A stretch of 64,000 nucleotides of DNA from assembly GCA_963682025.1 (NCBI GenBank), contig OY821518.1, positions 237,190,152 through 237,254,151 of the forward strand, in the 5' to 3' direction. The stretch is from Cordilura impudica (taxonomy: Eukaryota > Arthropoda > Insecta > Diptera > Scathophagidae). Positions 22,391 through 33,802 of the stretch are shown one piece after another (positions within the stretch are counted from its first letter, which is position 1; the number at the start of each line of letters is the position of its first letter). Under the pieces are notes generated by a model. It searched no databases, was not told the DNA's origin, and saw nothing but the letters and a program-made list of their open reading frames with translations. Made by a program: the position numbers and the translations under genes.

Positions 22391-23170
22391 AAAACACTAT
22401 AAAATTCCTACTGGAAGCTTTCCGGTAAAGGTCTATTAGTTTATAAGTAGTGAATAGAACTATAAAAATTATCATTTTGTGTAAGCTTTAATATAATTTT
22501 AATTAAGCAAAACAAATAAAAACTTTAGGTTCAATGGTTTCCTTATTATAACATTTTATATATGTAAAGATATTTTCGATTTCACGTCTTAAATACCGGC
22601 CAAATTTGGTATGTGTATGTCTATTACACCCATTAATTTGTGCTCCAAAAATAAACCCTGCACGACCACTTTAAGCGTAGTTCTCATATAAAGCTGCTTC
22701 CCGATCTTCACTTAAAAATTCAACATTTAAAGTAATCGACGTTACTTTTTTGTATTAATTCAGAAAATTCCATTTTTTTTTCTAAAATTTAACGATTTAA
22801 GATAATTCAAAAAATTCTACAACAAATTTAAAAAATTTAAAAAAAATATATAAGAAAATACACATACCAAAATTAAAAAAGAAAAAACAAGTAAAAAAAT
22901 TCTATACCATGCATTTAGAGAATTGGTCTTAGGTCACACTAATTCGGTATAGAAAATAAGCATAAACCATTGGATTTTTTATTAATTTTTTTGTCCACAG
23001 ATCGGATGCTATATTTATATGGGGACTAGGCAAAAATACATACAAACAAAATCTGTGCAATATTTTCGTTTTTTGTTAGACTAAGAAGTTCCTATAGGGA
23101 TACTTTTATAATAAATACAAACAAACCAAATTTGAGCGAGATCTATATGATAATTTTGAATTTTATGGAA
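22380..23170. mobile_element. Rearranged DINE-like fragment pair, copy 2
   Basis: A reverse DINE segment (GCTGCTTCCCGATCTTCAC at about 22694) is joined to a forward 5' part (CAAGTAAAAAAATTCTATACC, 22887) that lacks the palindrome and stops in GTTAGACTAAGAAGT. It matches 8290-8990 in order and deletion pattern. Confidence 0.6.
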
Positions 23171-23184
23171 TTTATATATGGAAA

Positions 23185-25099
23185 GTTTTAACTTAACGTA
23201 CTTACTGAAACGTGGCTTAATGATAGTTTTTTGAATACGGAAATACTCTCTTGCAAATACAATATTTTTAGACGCGATCGTGGGGCCACAACAAATGGTG
23301 GTGGTGTTCTTATTGCGGTCTCTAGTATTTTATTCTCTGCGGTTTCATTGATTGACCCATCCATTCGACATCGAATTTATGGCAGTTTTAATTAAACTTA
23401 AGGGACAACAATTATTTATTACCTGCTCATATATTCCTCCATCGTCCCCACAGTCTATAAATTACAAACATGGCGAAGCTATTAAATATATTCTTCGTAC
23501 AGCTAATCAAGATGACTTTGTTATTATTCTTGGTGATTTTAATTTGCCTTCAATATCCTGGAAGTTCTTACCTGATGAAAAATATTTTGTTCCACACAAA
23601 TCAAATAACAAGTGTGAAGAGCTTTTTTATATTTTATTCGCTCTGATTCTTTTTCAAATAAATGGTATTGTCAACGATACTTCGGAATGTTACATCAAGC
23701 GTTCAATCCCGATTTCTTCTCCTGATGATACATATCAGCCTACCATTGAAGTAAATTTATATATTCCCTCTGGACTTTTGAAAACTCCTTCTAAAAATGA
23801 TGATAAGGATTTTTGTTTCGCAGAATAAAATTACTGTTTGTTGAACGAACTTCTATACAGTACGAACTGGCACAGTCTTTTATCTTTTTCTATTGGATCC
23901 ACAGCTGCTTTTGATCATATGACTGAAATATTTTACAGTACGATTTCTTCTGCAATGGATTTATGTTTTCCGAAATAAATTTGTAATAAACTTTCCTGGA
24001 ATACCATAAGAATGACAAGACATAAAAATAAAAAAATAAATATTACAAGAAATACAAGCTATCCGGTTCTCTTGTAGATTATGGGAAATACTCCATTAGC
24101 CGAGCGAAATATACTGCACTGAATAAATAATTACTAATTACTTAATCAAAATGAAAAATAGTTTCAAAAGTAATCCAAAGTCTTTTTACAAATTTGTCAA
24201 GAGAAAAACAACTGGTTATCCTGCTATTATGAAATTTCAACATACTTAATCTTATGATAATACTATTATATGTAATTTGTTTCAACTTTTGATGATTCTG
24301 CCACTTACACATCTATACTGACTGCTATAGAACCATATCTATTCCATTCCTTGATGTCTCTATCGTTTCTAATGGTTTGAAGCAGTATCTAGTACCTAGC
24401 AGTATCTTAATCAAATGTGCGGATGCTTTAACTATTCCATTGACAATAATGTTTAACTCATCAATTAAATACGGATACTTTCCAAATACGTGGAAGGAAT
24501 CTTTCATTATTCCGTTATTTAAGTCCGGAAACAAGTCTGATATTACAAATTATCGTGGTATTGCAAAATTAAGTACTATACTTAAATTCTTTGAAAAAAT
24601 TATAACTGATCTACTATGTCATCAAGTCAACACATTAATTTCTTCATTCCAACATGGCTTTCAAAAACGGTGCTCAACTTCAACGAACCTTTTACATCTT
24701 ACAACAATAGTCAATCGCGGTTTTCTTCAAAGAAAGCAAACTGACGTAATTTAAACTGATTACAGCAAGGCGTTTGATAAAGTCAACCATAAACTTCTTA
24801 TAAAGAAATTACATCTAATAGGATTTTCTGATCTTGGCATAAAGTGGATATATTCATATTTACCAAACAGAAACCAAAATGTGCGTTTTAATAATATATC
24901 TTCGAAAAATATTAACGTTTTATCTGGAGTACCGCAAGGCAGCCATCTTGGACTGCTTTTATTTTCATTATTTATAAATGATTTACCGCAGGTTATTCAG
25001 TTTTCAAATATCCTGATGTATACTGACGATGTAAAAGTCTTTATGAGTTATAACCAATATTCCGACCTTTCGGTTGATGTATAAGATAAGATTGCTTTT
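23185..25099 (+). pseudogene. Jockey/CR1-like LINE relic: endonuclease and reverse transcriptase
   Basis: The plus strand shows endonuclease motifs LTYLTETWLNDSFL (23195) and, after a frameshift near 23350, QQLFITCSYIPPSSP and VIILGDFNLPSISW. After a decayed linker come reverse-transcriptase blocks: PLFKSGNKSDITNYRGIAKL, FQHGFQKRCSTSTNLLHL, SKAFDKVNHKLLIKKL across a stop, SGVPQGSHLG and MYTDDVK, where the catalytic YADD is changed to YTDD. Stops and frameshifts make it dead. It is cut after about 25099 by another LINE and resembles the family at 57400-59625. Confidence 0.8.
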
Positions 25100-25112
25100 A
25101 ATTCCGAATATA

Positions 25113-26285
25113 GATAGATAGATAGATTCTTTATTTAATTTTTTCTTCTCTTATAACAATATTAATATTTTATATAATAATACTAATAATAACGATTTAT
25201 TTATACGGCTTGGTTTAAAACCGTCAGCCGGAAGTTTAACTGTATCAAAATAATTTAACTTTGATTATTAATCTAATAGTTAAATTCATTTATCAAGAAT
25301 TTCCTATAAGCAAGAGCATTTTTTACATAACTATACAGAGGATGCCAATTTCCATCTTCCGCACCATTTAAATATTGAATAATTTTATCGTCTGAAAGCA
25401 TTGAGTATCGAAGAAACCTACATCTTATTGTATTTAATACAGGACATCTTCCTAGAAAATGCATAAGAGTTTCCTCTTCATTAAGGTTACATAAAGAACA
25501 CAGTCTTGGCTGGTCAGTTCTATGCAGACTCCCATTTAGCCACAGAAGGTCCCCTCGCGTCTTCATTATAAGGGATATTTCTCTTTGATTATATCGTTCA
25601 TTACAATACGTATGACCTATATCATGTTTCAAATGTTTGTATATTCTATGCTGGCTTTGTAATGCATTTAAAAAATGTTCCTTTTCCTTCTCAACTTTCA
25701 TTAGCTTAATCAATTCCATACATGCACTGTTCCATAAGGATTTATTTTGATTTCCATTAATAAAACTTACTTCGTATTTGTTTAATCGCTCAATTAGTTC
25801 TTTATACCAGAATATTTTTTTCGCTATAATAAGCTTTGACAATCTATGAGGTAATCTTTTGTTGTTATATTCGAACAGAGTTTTAGCAATATATTTTAAA
25901 TGAAGGCTGTAAGTGTATATATGAGCATCTTCCTGACCCGTTTCCAGGGCAATAACATAATTGGGTGTATTTTCCGGTAGATTTAACACTCTTTTTGTAA
26001 AAAACCTTTGAAGTTTGTCTATATAGCTGAACCCTGAAAATCCCCATATTTGTGCACCATATGACTGAACCGATCTGCAAAGGGCTTGAAACAATTTCCA
26101 CTTAGCTTTCAGTGACACATCTTTATTACCAACAAAATTATTCCACGTGATGTTAACACAAATTTTAGCAGCTTCATTTTTTGAATTTATATTTTTTGTA
26201 AAAGACATTGATGGTGTTAATAATATACCTAAATATTTGTACTCGTTTACGATTTTTACATTTTCTCCATTAAATTTCCATATTA
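25113..26285 (-). mobile_element. 5'-truncated LINE insertion with 13-bp target duplication
   Basis: AATTCCGAATATA occurs at 25100-25112 and again at 26286-26298, exactly flanking this segment. The element's 3' end (left side) is a GATA simple-repeat tail (25113-25127). The minus strand codes for the C-terminal part of ORF2 up to the truncated 5' end. This is a textbook target-primed insertion, into the reverse-transcriptase region of an older plus-strand LINE. Confidence 0.88.
25273..26284 (-). pseudogene. LINE ORF2 C-terminal part (open, 5' truncated)
   Basis: The frame is open from the truncation point (KFNGENVKIVNEYKYLGILL, which precedes the first Met at 26208) to the stop at 25273. It begins in the block after the reverse-transcriptase catalytic site (YKYLGI), continues through KWKLFQALCRSVQSYGAQIW and ends in a zinc-knuckle-like motif LCSLCNLNEEETLMHFLGRC (C-x2-C-x8-H-x4-C). 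That C-terminal knuckle is typical of ORF2 in the I/R1/LOA-type LINEs. The clade is not settled. The catalytic YADD half is absent, so it cannot be active. Confidence 0.75.
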
Positions 26286-26299
26286 AATTCCGAATATAT

Positions 26300-27625
26300 A
26301 AAAAAAATACACTTTTGGAAAAAAGTGCATATCTGTGGTTTTCTGGAATAACCGCGTATGTCCATTTTTGTCAGTTTTGAGTTAACGATGCCAAATATAA
26401 TAATTTTTAACGCTCTTTACATGTGTTTAATTTAAAAAAAAAAATATTGACCGTTTCTGAGTTTTTTTTCTTTAAATAACGACGTAACTTAAATGTTTAT
26501 TAAATTCATTTGCAGCACTAACGACGTATGTCAACCTACGTTTGGTCGCTGACAAATTATTTTCTCAGAAAACGACACATAGCGACATACGTTGTTATTA
26601 ATGAAAAAAAATGCAAAATAATTTTGGATTAGTTTTCAGTTTATTTCTATTTATTTCTGTTATTTGTTGTCACTATTATTCTTGATACGTTTTTATATTC
26701 TCACCCTAAAGGTGCTATTACATGATGTGTTTTTTACACATGTACTGTCAAATTTTCCCACAACAAAAGTTGTACACATCGTGTGATACATATAAAACAT
26801 TGTTTATGTACAATACATGAGAAAAGTCACATGTACATTTTTCAATTAGAACAGGTTCTATTTTTGCATGACAAACAAGTGAAAATACAACACTGCTTGT
26901 GGCGAAAGAAAAACAGAGTACATTTTAAAGATTAATATTGAAAGAAAAATAAATTGTTTAGTATTAATTAACAATTAAAAAATACATAACCTTTTTTTTA
27001 ACAAAAAATTTTTGTAAATTCACAAATTAAATCAGCTGTTGTTTACATTTAGAGGTTATGTCATACGGAAATACATACGCACGTCTGATAGCAAAAATTA
27101 TGAATCGTATGTAAAAAGACAATTTTGACAGACATGAAGAATTTCATGTGGATAAAAAAAAGTGACATTACATATGTAAAAAAACATTTCGTGTAATAGC
27201 ACCTTAACTCCCGTTAACTTTCTGTTGACGAAAAAAAAAAATTAATTTTTCAAGCAACAGCAGCTTAAGTCTAAATGTGTAGTTGCACTGGTAGTTTTCT
27301 TTTTCAAAGAAAACGATATTTGTCGACGTAAGTTGTTTTATCTGCACACACTTTAAGTGTAATTTACATATTATTTTTTTCGTCCTTCTCTAGGATCTAT
27401 TCCTCTTAAGATTTTTGACTCAAAATTTTATATAAAGTATTTATTGCCCATATCTACAGGGCTGTTAAATAAAAAGTCCTAAAAACTTTATATCGATCCC
27501 ATAATTTCAAATATAACGTTTTTTGGCTCTCCTGAACATTTTGATTTTATGACATACGCGGTTATTCTACAAAACCACAAATATAAAATGCAACATTTTT
27601 TTTTCAGAAAAGAAAGCGGCATATG
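26300..27625. mobile_element. TIR element with CGCGTATGTC ends, split by a MITE
   Basis: GTGGTTTTCTGGAATAACCG, continuing CGTATGTCC, at 26336-26365 is inverted at about 27549-27580 (GACATACGCGGTTATTC, then TACAAAACCACAAAT). Between them are scattered copies of CGACGTATGTC/GACATACG words. The 497-bp MITE at 26709-27205 interrupts it. No coding sequence is seen, so it is non-autonomous; outer limits are approximate. Confidence 0.55.
26709..27205 (+). mobile_element. MITE, 497 bp (copy 1 of 2)
   Basis: Ends AAGGTGCTATTACATGATGT and, read inward from the right, AAGGTGCTATTACACGAAAT. A second copy, same orientation and closely similar, is at 54773-55265. The interior carries CACATGTAC/GTACATGTG words and no ORF. 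Confidence 0.75.
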
Positions 27626-28733
27626 AATTGAATACTTTTAAGTTTTTTTACTTTTTTCTGAAGTTAAGCTATTTTATGTTAATATTTTTTCTTTTTAAAC
27701 TCTTCAACCCCATTCCCCTTTATCCAATTGATCTGAAAATTGGCCCATAGTCTTGTTGTGAATACAGATTAATTTTGGGGTAGTCAGGCATAGTCACGCA
27801 CAGCCACGGAGTGATCTAAATGTCATTTCCCCTCATTCGATCGATCTGAAACTTGGTCCATAGTCTTGTTGTGACTACAGATTAATTTTGGGGTAGTCAC
27901 GCACAGTCACGCATAGTCACGCACAGTCACGGAGTGATCTAAATGTCATTTCCCCTCATTCGATCGATCTGAAACTTGGCCCATAGTCTTGTTGTGACTA
28001 TAGATTAATTTTGGGGTAGTCACGCACAGTAACGCATAGACACGCACAGTCACGGGGTGATCTAAATGTCATTTCCCTCATCCACTTCATCTGAAACTTG
28101 GTCCATACACTTGCTGTGAAAAAAAGATTAACTTTCACTTAGTCACGCACAGTCACGAATGGTCACGCACGGTCACGGAGAGATTTAAAACGGATTTCCC
28201 CTCATCCAATCAATCTGAAACTTGGTCGATAGACTTGCTGTGAAAAAAGATTAACTCTGACATAGTCACGCACAGTCATGCTTAGTCACGCACAGTCACG
28301 GAGTGATTTAAAACCCATTTCCCCTTATCCGATCGATCTAAAACTTGGTCGATAGACTTGCTGTGGAAAAAGATTAACTTTGACAGAGTTATGCACAGTC
28401 ACGCATAGTCACGCAAGTCACGGAGAGATAAAACCTCACTTCCACTCATCCGATATGTCTCAAGACTTGTTGTGACCAAAGATTATTTTTAAAGTAGTTA
28501 CGCAAAGTCACGTACACTCACGGAGAGATTCAAAACTCATATGCATAAGGAAAGAAAGAGTTTTAATAAAAACTTTGTTAAAATAAATAAATTTAAATAA
28601 ATTAAACACACAAATTTTTAAATTAATAAAAGAGTTTTTAATTTTATGATCCAATTTTTTGGTATTGACCGATCAAGTCGTTAATACTATATTTTGTTAA
28701 AAGTTTGTATTGTATTGTCACTCACTGTATACT
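27625..28733 (-). mobile_element. Tc1-type terminal repeat remnant, split by the 122-bp array
   Basis: 28640-28733 ends GTATTGTCACTCACTGTA, the inverse of the Tc1-type end TACAGTGAGTGACAATAC at 38287. The matching inner part of that end (TCTGAAG..TATTTTATG) lies before the array at about 27640-27670. So the array element inserted inside a Tc1 terminal region whose transposase part is lost. Confidence 0.5.
27690..28545 (+). repeat. Tandem array, ~122-bp unit with an inner 10-bp repeat (copy 1)
   Basis: The word ATCTGAAA(C/A)TTGG(T/C)CCATAG recurs at about 27730, 27842, 27964, 28087, 28209 and 28334, giving a 122-125 bp period and about seven units. Each unit contains (AGTCACGCAC)n, a 10-bp subrepeat, then GGAG(T/A)GAT(C/T)TAAA. 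The same array with shared flanks (TTTTTAAACTC left; AGAGTTTTAATAAAAACTTTG right) is at 30545-31060 inverted and 37435-37915. Confidence 0.9.
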
Positions 28734-28739
28734 ACCACC

Positions 28740-30540
28740 TTTTTTTTGAACCACTCTGTATGGACAGGATCGGAAAAGTGGGTGGGGTACCTCGCATTCA
28801 AAGTTAATTTTTATCATCATTTGTCTGAATGATGGCGAGAGTCTTGAAAATTAATGGAAATCAATAAGTTATTTATGACGTTGCAAAGAACGACTAAAAT
28901 TAGTAGTACAAAATAAAACGTCAATTTAGTTTCCAACATATAGTTAAAGTTCTTGCTAATTTCATGGTTAATATTAGAAATTTAAAAATCACAAACGGAT
29001 CTAATTCGATATTCATACAATTCTTATAACTTTTATAGCGCTATTAAGTGAATAACTATCTGCAACGAAATACAATTTGAATATTATTTAAACGATTGCA
29101 ACGAATATCGATGCAAATGATGCATTTTTTTTTATAGTAGTTTCAACCGAGAAACGTATGTTATCAAATCTAACCTTGAACGATCTATAAGATGGCCCCA
29201 TTTATTCATGGTCTTCGTTTCGATTAAAGGTTTTTGTCTTGACTTCTAGAATCATTTAAATGAAATCGTTTGTATTAGCCAAGTTGATATAGGCAATTTT
29301 AACATGTCCCTAACATTTTAAATCATAATAACAACTGGCTGCAAAAGAGAATTAACTACAAAGTGAATTCAAGTATCAATTTATAAGAGTTTACACATAA
29401 AATGAAACAAGAGAGGGAGCATACTAGCCACTTGTGAACATATGTACATTGATTGTGCGGTTTGTGAGACATGGCTACAATAAATTGCTATAGCTAAAGT
29501 CAGTCTATAAGTTAACGTCGCCAGTTACGGTTTGTAAAATAACAACGAGTTGGAATCGACGGGTTAAAGTGTTTATTTGTAAGTGAGTTCTAGTGATGTG
29601 AATAAATGAGTGGAATAAAAAAGTGTTGAATGATAATTAAACAAAACACAGGTAGAGTGTTTAACGAATTGAGTGAACATTCGAGTATTAATAAAGCTTA
29701 CACAAAAAAAGTAAATATGTCTTTGTTGGCAATGCTAAGAGCATGATATTACGAAATTAAAATATAGTCCAATGTAGTTAAAGTGGTAGTTTGATTGTTA
29801 TGTTACCTGAATTCAAAAAACGTTTGTTAAATATTTGTACAATCGAACTAAACAAAAGAAGCAGTAAAGTGTGTGTTTGTATAAACTTGGCTCAAACCAA
29901 AAATATTGTCAAATAACGAAACATGATGAGAGTTCTTCTTCTGTATGGTGTTAACGTAAAACGATCAAGAGTATATCAAGACGCCTTTCGATATTTCTGT
30001 CTTAACTGACTTGTTATAGAATTGGTTTAAAAAGAGAATTACAAAAAAAAAAAAAAAAAAATATCAAAAAATAAAGACTCTACACGAAAATGGTGGCAAA
30101 AAGCAAAAATATGAGAACAAATGAATTCAATTTAATATAAAAATTGAGGTGGATTTTTACCTATAAAAAATTATGTACAAAATTATTTTTTTTTTAATCA
30201 ATTAGTGCAGTTATAAACTTGTATGGCAGGTCATAGAAAATCTGTAAAACAATCATTCAAAGCTGACTACTTTTTTTTATTAAAATCCCTTAGTATCTAT
30301 TGACGTGTAAATTAACCAAAAATTGTAAATGTTTATTTTACTATAAAAAAATTAAAAACTAAAAATTAAAAAATTAATTTTAAATTAACCTAAATTTCTA
30401 AATATTCATTTTACTATAAAAAAAACTTTTGTGCTATATAGAAATACATTCAGATTATGGGGGATTTTTCATGCCATGATTTTCAGGAAACATAGAAAAC
30501 GTAATATATTTTTTGGCTAAAGTTCATACTTTATAAAGGT
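28740..30540. other. Stretch without recognised elements; contains candidate promoter
   Basis: No repeat family seen elsewhere in the window occurs here and no long ORF is present. It holds a poly(A)-like run at about 30040-30060 and a candidate core promoter at 29405-29584. The lack of repeats contrasts with both sides. Confidence 0.4.
29405..29584 (+). promoter_or_regulatory. Candidate core promoter with 5' non-coding exon
   Basis: A GAGAGGGAG box (29411-29419) lies about 85 bp upstream of TCAGTC (29500-29505), a match to the fly initiator. CGGTT follows at +27 to +31 relative to A29502, where a downstream promoter element is expected. A splice donor GTAAGTG follows at 29579. It could give a 77-nt first exon spliced to the acceptor at 49918 of the Gliotactin-like gene, 20 kb downstream. 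Motif spacing is what is seen; promoter activity and the link to that gene are inference. Confidence 0.3.
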
Positions 30541-30544
30541 CGAA

Positions 30545-31060
30545 AATAAGATTTTTGGTTTTTATATTTTAAAAACAAATAATCTAACCCATAAAAACAA
30601 AGTTTTTATTAAAACTCTTTTTTTTCTTATGCATATGAGTTTTGAATCTCTCCGTGACTGTGCGTGACTATGCGTGACTGTGCGTGACCATGTCGAAGTT
30701 AATCTTTCTTTGCAGCAAGTATATCGACCAAGTTTCAGATTGATTGGATAAGGGGAAATCCGTTTTAAATCTCTCTGTGACTGTGCGTCACTAACTCAAA
30801 GTTATTTTTTTTCACAGCAAGTGTATGGACCAAGTTTCTAATCGATCGGATGACGGAAATGACATTTAGATCACTCTGTGACTGTGCATGACTATGCGTG
30901 ACTGTGCGTGACTACGCCAAAATTAATCTGTAGTCACAGCAAGACTATTGGCCAAGTTTCAGATCAATTGGATAAGGGGGAATGGGGTTGACCCACGACA
31001 GACAGACAGACAGACAGAGAGTATGAGTTAAAAATATAGATATCCCAGGAAAAAAAACAT
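30545..31060 (-). repeat. 122-bp-array element, inverted copy 2
   Basis: Reverse complement of the array element at 27690-28545: CTCTCCGTGACTGTGCGTG, CCAAGTTTCAGATTGATTGG, GGGGTTGACCCACGACAGAC and a (CAGA)n stretch at 30990-31020, which is the GTCTGTCTG lead-in of the forward copy at 37460. About three units remain. Confidence 0.85.
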
Positions 31061-31123
31061 TACCAAATAATGGGTTTTAGAAGGAGAAGTAACTGGTTGA
31101 AGTTTGCCTGATAAGCCATTCAG

Positions 31124-32103
31124 CCCTGTTCTTGAAACGTTGTTATTTGAATAAGAATGAATTTGAAATAACATGAAATTGAAATTTTGGGTTTCTTGAA
31201 AACACAAATTTTATATTTTCGAAGTATTTTTCGAAATCATATTTTTTTATTATCAAATGTCATGAAACATACGGTTTAGCTTCAGAACCATATGTTATGT
31301 AGAAACCGAGGTGCCATATGGTTCTTTAGTCACTTTCACAAAAAAACCTTAAGTAATTTTTGCATGTTTTTCCTTAAGATTATAAAGAAAGTAAAAAAAA
31401 ATATATTTTCTTTTAAAATAACAATTTACATGTTCATGTAATTGTTTTTATTCTTCAATTTCATTCAATTAAGAATGACTTCTCTTTTTGAAATAAGTAA
31501 GGCATCACCAAAGAAAATTCGAAATTCAAATAAATTGGATTTGACTGGCATCACTACTGTTTCGAACATAAACAAAGTTGTAGCAGTCATATGCAAAAAA
31601 AATAAAAATATGTGATTTGAGTAAAAAATTTAATTAATTTTTTTTTTTGCAATAATTAGTAATTATAATTGAAAAAATTATAATGGAAAATAGATTGTGT
31701 AAATAAAAAGTTTTTTATTATAGTTATTGAACAGCATTATCGCAAAAAGTGTGTTTTATTAACATCGACCACTTATTACGAGTTTTTTTTTTTTTAAATC
31801 AGCGCAAAATGTAGACGTTTTTTAAAATCGTTTTTTTCATAAAATTAATGTCTAATTTTTTAAAATAATGACAAGGTTCAATAAAAAACATGTTAGAGTT
31901 CAAATATCAATTAGATTTTTTATCTCTTAAGACCTGCTTAGTAGAAAAAAAGGGCATTTGTTTTGATTTCACAAAGCCTTTTCTATGTGAATTAAAACGA
32001 GAAAAAATATTCTTATTGAAATTAGAGAACAGCAAAAAACTCGTAGATTTAAGAATTTTTTCATTTACGAGTTTTTTTTGTGATAGCGGTTTCAAGAACA
32101 GGG
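31124..32103. mobile_element. 980-bp MITE-like element with CCCTGTTCTTGAAAC ends
   Basis: CCCTGTTCTTGAAAC at 31124-31138 is exactly inverted at 32089-32103. The interior is AT-rich with poly-T runs. ORFs of 104 and 62 codons cover opposite strands of the right part and resemble no family. No target duplication is evident. Confidence 0.6.
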
Positions 32104-32764
32104 GAGATTATTTTAACACGGGGATGTCATTGGAGGTAGCTAGTTGCCTAGGAACTCATTATTTTCACTTTGAAAGTAATGCAGTATGCAAGGAGCTGGC
32201 ATGAAATATAAGTAGCTGTATAATACATTATTAGTAACGCCTTAGTTTGACTTTAGAAGTAATGCAGTGGGAAGGGGTAGTTCATTATTGGTAATGCAAA
32301 AATCAATGAGCTGCTATTACGAAATTTTTCTTGGGATGTTCATCAATATATTTAACTCTTTTCATTGGTTTTCGTTCTTAATATTTATGAACAAATACAT
32401 TATATAAAAGGCCTTTATTTACCTTTAACTCGTCCTAAAAAATCTTACCTTCTGAGTCTATACATTAACTCTATCCCAGATATTTGTGTATTTTATTTAA
32501 AAATCTACTTTATTAGAAACAAAACGATAAAAATTATATTTTAAATAGATAAACTCCAGAGTGTGTTTCTACTGTAGTACTTAAAAATTTTCTAACTCAT
32601 AAAGTTTCCTTTGTTTCTCTAAAAAAAAAAATTCACAAAAGAAATCAAATTCCCTTTGGGTCACATATGACTGAGGTATAAAAGGATTTGCGTTTAAAGG
32701 TTATAAAAATTATAATCAATTTTGTGATTTTTTAATAGGAGCCATTGAGAGTCTTCATTCTTAT

Positions 32765-33240
32765 TATGTGGTCAAGATATAAAGCCATTGTGCTGATGTC
32801 CGATGTTCGCCATCCGTCCATCTGACCGTCTGTGTAACCATGTACACCATATAATCAGTTCTCAAATATGAATATTTTGATGAAATTTTTATCAGCCATA
32901 GGACGAACGCCATTGAAATTGGTAAAAATCGGTGCATCTTCAGACCTAGTCTACATGAACCCTATGAGATCGATATAGATCTTAATGAAATTTAGTTTGT
33001 TTGTGTTTATTCCACCACTTAATCTGTAGTTTAAAATAAACCCTGTAGAAGATTTCTTTCCGATCTCCACTTAAATCTATCAAAAAACTAAATTATTGCA
33101 CAGATTTTTCTCATATTTGGTTTGTATAAGTTTTTGCAAAAAAAAAAAATAACTTTACCAAATATGGTCAGGTCCGGTCCGGTCCATTTTTTGATATAGT
33201 CCCCATGTAAATGTAGCAACCGATATGGTTTATGCTTTTT
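32765..33240 (-). mobile_element. DINE-like element, reverse, diverged
   Basis: In reverse order it shows the CGTCCATCTGACCGTCTG core (32815), TGATGAAATTTTTATCAGCC, ATCGGTGCATCTTCAGACCT, CTTTCCGATCTCCACTTAAA and GGTCCGGTCCATTTTTTGA. Both termini are lost or decayed. An older copy of the family at 1037. Confidence 0.65.
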
Positions 33241-33802
33241 TATTATTATTTATTTATATTTCAAGTACAATACATTTCAAAATTAAGTTGGCCTCAGCGC
33301 CTTAAAGACATTTTTGAGACGAGTTGGCAATATAGTAAAATGTATAATTTATAATTCATATTATTAATATATTTACATAATCAATACAAAAAAAAATAAC
33401 TTTAATTTACAAAAGAAGCGTTTCTATGTTTTGAAATAAGTATTTCCAAAGATTTGTTTTAAAAAGTGAAATTCTATTCGTGGTTCTTAGACTCATTGGA
33501 ATTATGTTATAGTCATAACCACCCATATATTCAAGGCGTTGCTTACTTGTTTTGAGTCTGCATCTTGCTGTTATCAGATTTTGTTGATTTCCGAACAAAG
33601 TTAATGGTATGATAACCTACATTTTGTAATCATTTGAATACTTACATTAACAGTTGATATTTGTATAAACCATGGATCGGCCAAATTGACTTGCAAGCAT
33701 AATGTTGAGAAGGTTACAGGCAATTATATAATTAATTATATTTTTAAAGCCTTATTTTACATAATTGTAGTGCTTTTAAAACAGTTGTATTTTTATATCC
33801 AT

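Noticed and set aside
27690..28545. CRISPR-like array
   Set aside because: Repeats are contiguous 122-bp units with an inner 10-bp period and no unique spacers; the context is a eukaryotic genome.
31890..32204. 104-codon plus-strand ORF and 62-codon antisense ORF
   Set aside because: They overlap on opposite strands across a MITE end, with AT-driven composition and no family resemblance.
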